Positions 56,601 to 64,000 of a stretch of DNA of 64,000 bases are shown here, one piece after another. Location of the stretch: positions 930,001-994,000 of the forward strand of contig CAXXSY010000003.1 of the NCBI GenBank assembly GCA_963665015.2, written 5' to 3'. The first letter of the stretch is position 1. Every line of letters begins with the position of its first letter. A program made the translations under genes and the position numbers. The notes under the pieces were generated by a model, which made no database searches, was not told the DNA's origin, and saw only the letters and a list, made by a program, of their open reading frames with translations. This DNA comes from G963662655 sp963665015. GTDB lineage: Bacteria > Cloacimonadota > Cloacimonadia > Cloacimonadales > JAIOQZ01.

Positions 56601-59600
56601 TGGTTCACCGGGTCGTTGATACCGTCCGTGACCGAGATTTCCACCGGGTTCTCACCGACATGCTCGTTGAGCGGCGTACCGGTAAGTATTGCGGTGCCGT
56701 CGCCGTTATCGGTGAGCAACAGCCATGTCGGGACGTTCACTTCTCCGAAGCTCAGCGGATCTGGGTTGATATCCGTCGCGGTAATGTTATAGGTATAGAG
56801 CACATCCTCGGTGGCGTCGGTTACTGGCGTCGAGGTGAATGTCGGCGGCTCCTGACTGAAGATCACGTCAAGCGTGAAGACATTCTCAGCGCTCTGCATG
56901 TCGAGATCGGTTGCCGTCACCTTGATCTGCCAGGTCGTGATCGCGGTTGGTGTGCCGGTGAAGGTTCGTGTTGCGGGATCGAAGCTCAGCCACGCCGGAA
57001 GCGGACTGCCGTCTTCGAGGGTCGCCGTGTAGCTCAGCATGTCTCCCGGTGTCGGCTCGGTGAACGTATTCTCCGGGAATGTGTATTCGTAGAGCGCATT
57101 GAGGAAGGTCACCTGATCCGGGATCGGATTGGAGACGACCGGCGGCTCGACCACGTTCTCCACGTGGATGATGAAGGCCTGATCGACCGGTACCCCTGTT
57201 GAATCCGCCACACTGATCACCACCGGGTTTTCGCCGATATCGCTTTGATATGGCGTTCCGGAGAGGATCGCGGTGCCGTCGCCGTTGTTGTGGAGCGTTA
57301 GCCATGTCGGCAGGGTTGGTGCCGTAAAGGTCCAGTTATCCAGAACGTCGTCGTCTTCCGTGGTGATCGTATAGGTATAGAACACGGCTTCTTGTGCCGT
57401 GGTGTCGGGCACGGAAGTGAAATACGGCATGTCGTTTGTATTGTGAACCCTGAGGACGAAGGTGTCCGCAGCGCTCAACTGGTAAACGTCCGTAGCCGTA
57501 ACAACGATCGAGTATTCTCCAACATCGGTCTGATCCGGTGTTCCTTCGAAGTGACGTGCGAAGTCGTCGAATCTCAGCCAGCCGGGCAGCGGATCGCCGC
57601 TAACCTGCCGAACCGAGTAGGTCAATGTGTTGTTGACGTCGATGTCGTCGAACGTGTTTTCCGGGAATGTGTATGAGAACAGGGCATCTTCCCACGCTTC
57701 TTGATCGGGTATCGGATTGGCCACAAACGGCGCATCCGGTTCGTCCAGCACGCGCAGATTGAAGGTGTCTTCCGCAGTCAATCCCTCTTCGTCGGTGGCG
57801 ATAACCACGATCGGATAGACGCCCACATCGTCGTGCGTCGGGATACCGTAGAAGGAGCGTGTCTCGGTCGTGAACTCGAGCCACCCGGGAAGTGCTCTTC
57901 CGTCGTCGAGTTTTGCCGTGTAGGTCAGTTCATCGCCCCATAGGATATCCGGATCGCCGAAGGTGTCGGCGCGGAAGGAGAACGAGTAGGATGTCAGCTC
58001 GTAAATCTCGTGATCCTGGATCGGATGCATTACGTACGGAGCATCGTTCACGTTCGCCACGGTCAGCTCGAACGTGGTTGTCGCAGTCTGTCCCGCGGGA
58101 TCCTGCGCCGTCACGTCGAACATCATGCTGCCGACATCGTCGTTGCTCGGGGTTCCGCTGAAAGTGCGGGTGTCCTCGTCAAACGCGAGCCATGCCGGGA
58201 GCGGACCGTTTCCGCTGATGATGGCGCTGTAGGTCAGCACATCGGCAGCGTCCAGATCGCCGAAGGTTTCTTCGGGGAAGGTGTAGCTGAAGGCGATGTC
58301 CTGGGTCGCCGTCTGGTCCGGGATCGGATTCTGCACGAACGGCGGTGAATTCACATCCCGGACATCGATCGAGAAGCTCTGCTCCGTCGGTATCGCGATA
58401 CCGTCTTCGGCGTTCAGGGTTACAGGATTGGCGCCCACATACTGCCAGGTTGGCGTACCTGCGAGTGTCGCGGTTCCGTCGCCGTTGTCGGTAAGCGTCA
58501 GCCAGTCCGGAAGAACCGGTGCCGTGATGCTGATTCCGAGGTTGACGCCATCGTCGGTTACCCGGATCGGATAGGAGTAGGGCACACCCTCTTCGGCAGT
58601 CAGAATCGGATTGGTTTCGAACTGCGGAGGCAGATTGTCCAACACGACCCGGAGCATGAAGATGTCTTCCGCGCTTTCGAGTGCGATATCCGTAGCGGTA
58701 CCCCGGATGTTGTAGATACCGGCGTCGCTGACAGCCGGCGTACCGGAATAGGTCCTGGTTGCCGGATCGAAGTTCAGCCATGCCGGCAGCGGGTTGCCAT
58801 CGGCCTGATCCGAGGTGTAGGTCAGGACGTCGCCGTGGATGATGTCGTCGTCGTTGAACGTTCCGGCGCTGAACGTGTATTCGAACAGCGTCTCGACGAC
58901 AGCGCCGCGATCCGGAATCTGGCTTGCGACGTACGGTGCGTCGTTAACGTTCTCGACGGTCAGGGTGAACGATTGGTCGGTTGCCTGCCGGATACCGTCA
59001 TCGACTCGCAGGGTAATGTCGTAGTTGCCAACATTGTCGTTGGTTGGCGTACCCTGGAGGATCGCCGTGCCGTTGCCGTTGTCGTTGAAAGACAGCCAGC
59101 CGGGTATCTGAACGGCGGTGACATTGATATTCTCGCTGTTGCCGTCGTCGGTCGTTGTGATGTTGTAAACGTACGGAACGTCCTCGGTCGCGGTGGTGTC
59201 CGGCGTCGAGGTGAAGGTAGGCGGTACGTTGTCCATATAGACGGTCAGGATGAAATCGTCGAACGCGAATGCGTTTTCCGTGTCGGTCACGCGAACGCGC
59301 ATGTCGTAGAATCCGACATCCGTAAGCGCTGGCGTGCCGCTGAAGGTATGCGTATCCAGGTCGAATGCGAGCCAGGCGGGAAGCACGGAGCCGTCCGCGA
59401 GCTGCGCAGTCCATGTGAGCATGTCGCCCCAGATCAGATCGTCGTCTCCGAAGGTTCCTTCCTGTATCACGTAGTTGAGCGCGACGCCCTGCCGGATACC
59501 GATGTCTCGGATTGGCTGAATCAGGTACGGCGCATCGTTGACGTTCGTAACGGTGATGACGAACTCCTGCTCGGTGAGAACCCGGACATTGTCGCTTGCC

Positions 59601-62600
59601 TGGAGCACCACATCGTGCTGTCCGACATTCGAATTTTCGGGGATACCGGAGAGCGTGGCGGTTCCGTCACCGCTATCGGAGAGGTTCAGCCAGTCCGGAA
59701 GAACCGAAGCGGTGATCTGCACGCCAAACCCGACACCGTCGTCGTCGGTTGTGATATTATAAAGGTAGTTCTCGTCCTCATCCACCTCCGTGACCGGCGT
59801 CGATGTGAACTGCGGCGGAAGATTGCCGGAGAACACTTGAAGCGTAAACACATCGGAAACCGTTGCCAGCGAGTCGTCGGTAACGGTTACCCTGATCGGG
59901 TAATCTCCGGCGTCTTCGAATGCGGGTGTTCCGCTGAAGGTTCTGGTGGCGTTATCGAAAGCGAGCCACGCCGGTAGCGCATCACCCGTATCGAGCATTG
60001 CGTCGTATGCCAGGTGATCGCCGTGAATGATATCCGGATCGTCGAAGGCGTTTTCCGGGATGGTGTATTCGAACGGTGACTCGGCAGCCGTCGTGATATT
60101 TTGCAGCGCGCTGGCCACATACGGTGCGTCGTTGAGGTTGTAAACCGTCAGCGTGAACTGCTGGCTGGTCGCCTCGCGGATGATGCCGTCGCTGACATAG
60201 AGGACAACCTCGTGATCGCCCACTTCATCGTTGGTCGGCGTGCCGGAGAGAACCGCGGTTCCGTCCTCGTTGTCCGTCAGGGTCAGCCATTCGGGAACGA
60301 CACCGCCCACGAAGGACAGACCTGCGTTGATTGCGTCGTCCTGGGCGACAATATTATAGGTATAGGGAGCGTCCTGCCAAGCTTCGGTTACCGGACGGCT
60401 GACGAACACCGGAGTCTGGTTGTATGATCGAACCGTTAGATCGAACTGGTCGATCGCCGTGGCGGTCGAGTCGTCGGTTGCGATCAGATTGATCGAGTAG
60501 AGGCGCGCATCCAGCAGATACGGTGTTCCCTCGAAGCTCAGGGTGGCTGGATCGAAGGTCAGCCAGAATGGCAGGTTGCTACCACTGATAAGCCTGGCGG
60601 TGTATGTGATGTGGTCGCCGTATCTCAGGTCCGGATCGTCAAACGTATCCGGATTCGCCCTGAATACGAACGGACGATTCGTGAAAGCAGTTTGATTCTC
60701 GTTGGGATTGGCGACAAACGGCGCGTCGTTCATGTTGTGCACTGTCAGCGTCCAGCTTTGCGAGACCGGATCGGCGATGCCGTCGTCCGCATACACCGTG
60801 ATGTCGTATGATCCGACATCCGCGTTCGATGGCACACCGGTAAGGATCGCGGCTTCATTGCTCAGTGCGTTGAACTCGATCCAGTCCGGCAGGTCACCGG
60901 CGGTGATCCGAACGCCGCCATTATTCAGGTCGTCGTCCGTCACGATGATTTCGTAGGTGTAGCGATTGTCTTGCAGCACATCTTCCACAGGCGTGCTCGC
61001 GAAGACAGGCGCGTTGTTGCCTATCGCGTGAACGATAAGATTGAATTCGTCGAATGCGCTGGCATCCAGGGGATCCGTCGCGGTCACCTTCAGTGGCGTG
61101 ACACCGTTGTCGTTCGGCGTGCCGCTGATGGTGCGATTGGGAGCGTCGATTACGATCCAGCCGGGCATCGGGCTTCCGTCGGATGTGGTGACGTCATAAG
61201 TAAGAATATCGCCCGTATTGGGATCGACGAACGTGTCTTCCGCCCATGTGAAGCTGAAGAACACGCCCAGCTCTCCAACCTGATCCGGGATCGGGTTGGC
61301 GACGTAGGGCGGATAGTTGATCGAATTCACGTTGATGGCAAATGCCTGCTCGACCGGCGCTGCGATACCGTCGCTGACGGTCAGTGTGACATCGTTCGGT
61401 CCGACGTAATCGATGGTTGGCGTACCTGTGAGGGTCGCGGTTCCGTCTTCGTTATCGAAGAGGTTCAGCCACTCGGGCAGAACCGTTGCCGTGATCACCA
61501 GTCCGCCGAAGTTGTATCCGTCGTCGCTGGTGGTGATCTCGTACAGGTAGAGCGTTCCTGCATCCACGCCCATTACGGGAGCTGAAGTAAAGGCGGGTGC
61601 CTGGTTCTCCGCAAACACGCGGATGATGAACACGTCTTCCGCGTTCAGTCCGGCGATATCGGTGACGGTGATGCGAACGGCATAGTTGCCGGCGTCGCCG
61701 AATGACGGGGTTCCCTGGAGTTCGCGCGTTTCCGGATCGAAGCCCAGCCACGACGGAAGCTCTGTGCCGTCGGACATATCCGCGCTCCAGGTCAGGATGT
61801 CGCCCGGGTCCGGATCGTTGAACGTCGTTTCCGGAACGATGTAGCTGTAGAGCTGATCCGCGGTTGCGGACTGATCGGGGATCGGGTTCACAAGCTCGGG
61901 TGTTTGATTTACGTCCAGCACCCGAATCGTGAATTCCTGAAGGATCGGAGGCAGGATGTTGTCGGAGACACTGAGGGTGACGTTGTGGGCTCCCAGGTCG
62001 GAAGACTGCGGTGTCCCGGCAAGAAGCCCCGTACCGTCGCCGTTATCGGCGAAGGTGAGCCACTCGGGAAGCAGCGTGGCTTCCAGCGTGATTCCCAGGT
62101 TGATGCCGTCGTCGCGTGTCGTGACATTATAGGTATAGGGTGTATTCTCCCAAGCTTCGAGCACAGGCAGCGAAGTGAATACCGGCGGGACATCCTCGGC
62201 GTAAACCGAAAGCGAGAAGATATCCGAAGCGGATTCGAGTCCCGTGTCGGTAGTGGTGACCTTGATCGAATAGGTGCCGATATTGAGTGTGGCCGGCGTT
62301 CCGGCAAACCGGCGTTCATTCGGGAAGAAGCGCAGCCAGTTCGGGAGCGGAGAGTCGTCGTAGAGCGATGCGGAGAATGTGAGCACGTCACCCGCATCGA
62401 CGTCCGTGAAGGTGTTTTCCGGTATCACGAACGTGTAGGTCTGGTTGACCAGTGCAGCCTGATCCAGGATCGGATTGGCCAGCACCGGCGGGGTATTGAC
62501 GTTTGCCACCTCGATATCGAATATCTGCGTTACCGGCGGTGCGATACCGTCCGATACGTTCAGCACGACATGGTGGTTTCCGACATCTTCGTTATCGGGG

Positions 62601-64000
62601 GTTCCGCTGAGCGTCGCCGTTCCGTTGCCGTTATCGACGAAGGCAAGCCACAGCGGAAGCTGCGGTGCCGTGATCCTGATGCCCAGGTTCACGCCGTCAT
62701 CGGTCGTGGTGATGTCGTACTGGTAGGGCACGTTCTCCGTCGCGTCCGTGACGGGTGCTGAGGTGAAGGACGGCGCGACATTGATTTCGATTACCTGCAA
62801 CTCGAACTCGTCGGTAACGGATGTGAGCTGAAGGTCGGTGGCGGTTACCTGAATGGTGTATGTACCAACTTCCGTGAGTCCCGGCGTTCCGCTGAAGTGT
62901 CGCGATCCAGGAGTGAAGGTCAGCCATACCGGAAGCGGAGTTCCCCCGCTGAGCATGGCGCTGTAGGTCAGTGCGTCACCGTGGATCAGATCGTCGTCGC
63001 CGAAGGATGTCTCCGGGAAAATGAAGCTGAAGGCTTCGTTGATCAAGGTTGCCTGATCCGGAATCGGCTGGTTCACGTAGGGAGCGTCGTTGGTGTTGGC
63101 GACGTTGATGGTGAACGCCTGGGTTGCCAGCACGCGGGTGCCGTCGTTGGCGGTCAGCACGACGTCGGCCGTACCGACATTGTCGTTGTCCGGAGTACCC
63201 TGGAGCAGCCCGGTTCCGTCTCCATTGTCGGTAAGGGTCAGCCAGCCGGGAAGAACCGGCGCCGCGAGTACGAGCGTTGCGCCCGGATCGGAATCCTGCG
63301 CGACCACGTTGTACTGATAGAGGATGTCTTCCGTGGCGTCTGTAACCGGCGTCGAAGTGAAGGTCGGGCTGTCGCCGCTATTGATGACTTCGAGCAGGAA
63401 CTGGTCGTTTGCGGAAGCACCCAGGAGGTCGGTCGCGGTGACCTTGATGTCCAGATTCGCGATGTCGCCGTCGTCCGGTGTTCCGCTGAAGTTGCGGGTA
63501 GCCGGATCGAAGCTCAGCCACGCCGGAATCGGGGAATTGTCCGCCAGCGTCGCGTCGTAGTCGAGTACGTCACCCCAGATGAGATCGTCATCCGCGAAGG
63601 TGTCTTCGGCAAAGGTGAAGTTGAAGAACACCTCTTCGTTGGCTACTTGATCCGGGATCGGATTCGCCAGATACGGGGCGTCGTTGGTGTTGGCGACCGT
63701 GATCGTGAATATCTGATGTACCGGATCGGAGATGCCGTCGGTGACCACGATATCGACTGCGTTGTCGCCGACATATTCGTTGGTGGGCGTACCGCTGAGT
63801 GTTGCTGAGCCTCCGCCGTTGTTGATCAGTGAGAGCCATTCCGGCAGTTCGACCGCGAGGAAGGCGAGACCGAAGTTCTGGCCGTCGTCCGTCGCGGTAA
63901 TGTCGTAGGTGTAAAGCAGGTCTTCTGTTGCGTCGGTGACCGGTGCCGAAGTGAATTCCGGCGGATCGTTGGACTCGATGACGCTCAAGTCGAAGTCGTC
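50696..64000 (-). CDS. Giant surface adhesin with cadherin/Ig-like repeats, 5' end outside window
   Basis: At least 4,434 residues, with the N-terminus outside the window (the frame is open at the edge). Most of it alternates two ~98-residue beta-sandwich modules of the He_PIG/cadherin-like type. One has 'WLSFDPATRTFSGTP' and 'VTATD'; the other 'ATEDVLYTYNITTSD' and 'GTATLTGTP'. 'NDAPY' joins them. Near the C-terminus come different domains: an Fn3 domain ('LTWSAPVSSKWLTGYNLYRS'), a lectin-like stretch, a choice-of-anchor D/ASPM-type domain ('NFGDVYVGEESGAQMFTVSN') and a FlgD-like sorting domain ('FTPNGDGLNDIYTRRLVNSG', 'GSGPYLYVLRKNGSIEKRG'). Asp-rich turns suggest Ca2+ binding. It is likely exported by the type IX-like route and used for attachment or gliding. 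Confidence 0.92.
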   Translation of the reverse strand, partial: DDFDLSVIESNDPPEFTSAPVTDATEDLLYTYDITATDDGQNFGLAFLAVELPEWLSLINNGGGSATLSGTPTNEYVGDNAVDIVVTDGISDPVHQIFTITVANTNDAPYLANPIPDQVANEEVFFNFTFAEDTFADDDLIWGDVLDYDATLADNSPIPAWLSFDPATRNFSGTPDDGDIANLDIKVTATDLLGASANDQFLLEVINSGDSPTFTSTPVTDATEDILYQYNVVAQDSDPGATLVLAAPVLPGWLTLTDNGDGTGLLQGTPDNDNVGTADVVLTANDGTRVLATQAFTINVANTNDAPYVNQPIPDQATLINEAFSFIFPETSFGDDDLIHGDALTYSAMLSGGTPLPVWLTFTPGSRHFSGTPGLTEVGTYTIQVTATDLQLTSVTDEFELQVIEINVAPSFTSAPVTDATENVPYQYDITTTDDGVNLGIRITAPQLPLWLAFVDNGNGTATLSGTPDNEDVGNHHVVLNVSDGIAPPVTQIFDIEVANVNTPPVLANPILDQAALVNQTYTFVIPENTFTDVDAGDVLTFSASLYDDSPLPNWLRFFPNERRFAGTPATLNIGTYSIKVTTTDTGLESASDIFSLSVYAEDVPPVFTSLPVLEAWENTPYTYNVTTRDDGINLGITLEATLLPEWLTFADNGDGTGLLAGTPQSSDLGAHNVTLSVSDNILPPILQEFTIRVLDVNQTPELVNPIPDQSATADQLYSYIVPETTFNDPDPGDILTWSADMSDGTELPSWLGFDPETRELQGTPSFGDAGNYAVRITVTDIAGLNAEDVFIIRVFAENQAPAFTSAPVMGVDAGTLYLYEITTSDDGYNFGGLVITATVLPEWLNLFDNEDGTATLTGTPTIDYVGPNDVTLTVSDGIAAPVEQAFAINVNSINYPPYVANPIPDQVGELGVFFSFTWAEDTFVDPNTGDILTYDVTTSDGSPMPGWIVIDAPNRTISGTPNDNGVTPLKVTATDPLDASAFDEFNLIVHAIGNNAPVFASTPVEDVLQDNRYTYEIIVTDDDLNNGGVRITAGDLPDWIEFNALSNEAAILTGVPSNADVGSYDITVYADDGIADPVSQSWTLTVHNMNDAPFVANPNENQTAFTNRPFVFRANPDTFDDPDLRYGDHITYTARLISGSNLPFWLTFDPATLSFEGTPYLLDARLYSINLIATDDSTATAIDQFDLTVRSYNQTPVFVSRPVTEAWQDAPYTYNIVAQDDAINAGLSFVGGVVPEWLTLTDNEDGTAVLSGTPTNDEVGDHEVVLYVSDGIIREATSQQFTLTVYNLNDAPYVASALQNITTAAESPFEYTIPENAFDDPDIIHGDHLAYDAMLDTGDALPAWLAFDNATRTFSGTPAFEDAGDYPIRVTVTDDSLATVSDVFTLQVFSGNLPPQFTSTPVTEVDEDENYLYNITTDDDGVGFGVQITASVLPDWLNLSDSGDGTATLSGIPENSNVGQHDVVLQASDNVRVLTEQEFVITVTNVNDAPYLIQPIRDIGIRQGVALNYVIQEGTFGDDDLIWGDMLTWTAQLADGSVLPAWLAFDLDTHTFSGTPALTDVGFYDMRVRVTDTENAFAFDDFILTVYMDNVPPTFTSTPDTTATEDVPYVYNITTTDDGNSENINVTAVQIPGWLSFNDNGNGTAILQGTPTNDNVGNYDITLRVDDGIRQATDQSFTLTVENVNDAPYVASQIPDRGAVVETLFEYTFSAGTFNDDDIIHGDVLTYTSDQADGNPLPAWLNFDPATRTYSGTPAVSDAGIYNIRGTATDIALESAEDIFMLRVVLDNLPPQFETNPILTAEEGVPYSYPIRVTDDGVNLGISITAPVLPDWLTLTDNGDGTATLAGTPTWQYVGANPVTLNAEDGIAIPTEQSFSIDVRDVNSPPFVQNPIPDQTATQDIAFSYTFPEETFGDLDAADVLTYSAIISGNGPLPAWLAFDEDTRTFSGTPSNDDVGSMMFDVTAQDPAGQTATTTFELTVANVNDAPYVMHPIQDHEIYELTSYSFSFRADTFGDPDILWGDELTYTAKLDDGRALPGWLEFTTETRSFYGIPTHDDVGVYPIVVIATDEEGLTAEDTFNLRVLDEPDAPFVANPIPDQEAWEDALFSYTFPENTFDDIDVNNTLTYSVRQVSGDPLPGWLRFDDFARHFEGTPDQTDVGEYSIVVTATDVYQLSAADTFVLRVHNTNDMPYFTSVPDTTAQEAVFYTYTITTEDDDVLDNWTFTAPTLPTWLTLHNNGDGTAILSGTPYQSDIGENPVVISVADSTGVPVDQAFIIHVENVVEPPVVSNPIPDQVTFLNALYEYTFPENTFTEPTPGDMLSYTATLEDGSPLPAWLSFDPATRTFTGTPTAITTWQIKVTATDLDMQSAENVFTLDVIFSQEPPTFTSTPVTDATEDVLYTYNITATDINPDPLSFGEVNVPTWLLLTDNGDGTAILTGTPLNEHVGENPVEISVTDGINDPVNQSFIITVVNTNDAPYYANAIPNQEAPEDMFFEYVFPEDAFLDDDLIYDDTLTYVSTLEDGSPLPAWLSFVPETRTYSGTPLSENIGTIDVKVVATDLAMESAEGVFQIVITNTNDAPYLVNAIANQNATEDTPFDFTFNENTFGDDDIVYGDVLSYTSALQDDSPLPVWLDFDGDTRTYSGTPANEDIGTWFVRVTATDNDGLTAFADFEINVTNTNDAPYFTSEPDTTATEDVLYTYNITTSDVDPNDDIDIVDITLPIWLELTDNNDGTATLTGTPTNDNVGDNEVVLEVTDNVNRDTDTQSFTIVVANTNDAPYVANEIEDQPATEDTPFDFTFNENTFGDDDIVYGDVLSYTSALQDDSPLPVWLAFDGDTRTYSGTPANEDIGTWFVRVTATDNDGLTAFADFEIVVANTQDDPYFTSTPDTTATEDVLYSYNIVATDDDPGATLVLGWDVLPSWLTPHDNGDGTGDITGTPLNEHVGTNPVTLTVSDGVRVVAYQTFDIEVANSNDAPYVANEIEDQPATEDTPFDFTFNENTFGDDDIVYGDELSYTSALQDDSPLPVWLDFDGDTRTYSGTPANEDIGTWFVRVTATDNDGLTAFADFEINVTNTNDAPYFTSTPDTTATEDVLYTYNITTSDVDPNDDIDIVDITLPIWLELTDNNDGTATLTGTPTNDNVGDNEVVLEVTDNVNRDTDTQSFTIVVANTNDAPYVANEIEDQPATEDTPFDFTFNENTFGDDDIIHGDELSYSAALENGDPWPEWLVFTGETRTFSGTPTNDDLGTYSITVTATDGEASATDTFDLEVENTNDAPFFVSVPDTTATEDEVYTYNITTSDVDPNDDIDIVDITLPIWLELTDNNDGTATLTGTPTNDNVGDNEVVLEVTDNVNRDTDTQSFTIVVANTNDAPYVANEIEDQPATEDTPFDFTFNENTFGDDDIIHGDELSYSAALENGDPWPEWLVFTGETRTFSGTPTNDDLGTYSITVTATDGEASATDTFDIVVTDTNDEPYVANEIEDQPATEDTPFSFTFPDDTFGDDDIIHGDVLHYTVALENGDPWPEWLDFDDETRTFSGTPTNDDVDTYSITVTATDNAGATATDTFDIDVANVNDAPYVANEIEDQPATEDTPFDFTFNENTFGDDDIIHGDVLHYTVALENGDPWPEWLVFTGETRTFSGTPTNDDVDTYSITVTATDNDGATATDTFDLEVENTNDAPFFVSVPDTTATEDEVYTYNIIVRDIDLSDELLITAPTKPEWLSFDTTSDTTATLTGIPPNDFVGDNEVVLMVDDGLERFTLKNNARRRVEVTQAFTIVVANVNDAPFVANAVDSLEIPENQVTEVMNLHEVFGDDDIMHGDELTFSASETDHIDVDIDDGVVSLDPETDWHDVETITFYAEDNDGETAEMSVVVTVINVIDVPEIDPIDDQVVYLIDNAWGLQPTFYAFPTATFTLIDPPAGMTIDPLTGEMEWTPTATQTERYEITVRLENNAGYDEVSFMFTVINQNDAPRSLAPALFNDGSTELTWSAPVSSKWLTGYNLYRSSMYGDSYELLAELDADETSYTDENPTIGANNYYKLAAILEVDPVDWDGESWFSEVATVYPVPVTEFSLYYDDGKPEEGYGQGNEFGVQFDLSPIQRYTPTSTLIKFAIYLWEMNANNEDLLINLYGDGDTPTNENYITTLNYPITGLNPGWNILDVPVDLQPQFVGGRFHVVVDYSHPYKVGLDTTAPVEGHSYVDDGTGWDGIPNGDLLIRAIVATPLPNIAVDETSFNFGDVYVGEESGAQMFTVSNTGNVDLEISEIGAPPGFQIRHGTGGAWVEALTNLIIPYQGAEDFYVKFAPSTRKVYTGEIEFTHNGIDETDVDITVRGNSIEPQPNAFTPNGDGLNDIYTRRLVNSGNVDAKMNIYDLHGKRVREVSGVFDGTGMSLSWDGKDDGGRKCGSGPYLYVLRKNGSIEKRGKIYLVR
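53135..56240 (-). repeat. Near-identical tandem modules inside the giant adhesin
   Basis: Part of the gene where ~595-bp units (two modules, about 198 residues) are almost identical. For example, the 228 bp at 53880-54107, 54474-54701 and 55665-55892 look identical by eye. Upstream and downstream modules are clearly diverged, so this zone has expanded recently. Confidence 0.85.

Overview
The window reads as a chromosomal piece of a Gram-negative bacterium of the Fibrobacteres-Chlorobi-Bacteroidetes (FCB) superphylum, probably one of its uncultivated candidate lineages. Evidence: LPS genes (KdsC, LptC, LptA/OstA-like), PorV/PorQ-like and PorP/SprF-like outer-membrane proteins, secreted proteins ending in the FlgD-like 'NPFNP' C-terminal sorting module, a complete MoxR-DUF58-Bat aerotolerance-type operon, and frequent TTG/GTG starts. 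I cannot name the phylum from sequence alone. No rRNA, tRNA or CRISPR array was found.

Layout. 1-1996 (minus): kdsC-lptC-lptA-like LPS cluster. 2314-5149: ybaB-recR-ribE-Ig-like lipoprotein operon. 5245-6771: IS1182-like element whose transposase has an in-frame stop. 6847-7212: array of eleven 31-bp hairpin repeats. 7471-23111: a long same-strand alpha-glucan/maltodextrin locus. It holds a solute-binding-protein/MalF fusion, MalG, a secreted starch-binding-like protein, a DOMON/CBM9-like secreted protein, a PorV-like barrel, an outer-membrane barrel, a barrel with an N-terminal CBM48, a CBM48 lipoprotein, another lipoprotein, and a surface lipoprotein with five CBM48 modules plus a GH13 catalytic domain. 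No SusC/SusD is present. 23215-25136: an OLD/ABC-type ATPase (DUF3696-like) plus PIN nuclease pair, AT-richer than its surroundings, inserted before a beta-propeller secreted protein (25133-28114). 28956-37988: polyprenyl synthase and UbiA prenyltransferase (possibly archaeal-type ether-lipid chemistry), an ADP-forming acyl-CoA synthetase fused to a GNAT domain, a lipoprotein, a shortened GlmU-like nucleotidyltransferase, HIT, LytR_C, RsfS and ArgS. 38489-47951: phosphodiesterase, then the MoxR/DUF58/BatA-E operon. 48488-64000 (minus): DUF2141 protein, a PorP-like barrel with a C-terminal membrane anchor, and the C-terminal 4,434 residues of a giant cadherin/Ig-like repeat adhesin that runs off the window.

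The intergenic regions are unusually rich in small palindromic repeats. I recognise three families (called A, B and C here), each with a conserved frame and a variable but self-complementary core or arms. They sit between operons and once inside the Bat operon.

How it fits together: the organism probably degrades starch- or glycogen-like polymers at its surface with CBM48-decorated outer-membrane proteins and the GH13 lipoprotein, passes maltodextrins through beta-barrels, and imports them with a tethered-receptor ABC permease whose ATPase lies elsewhere. Secreted and adhesive proteins carry sorting domains that suggest a type IX-like secretion route.
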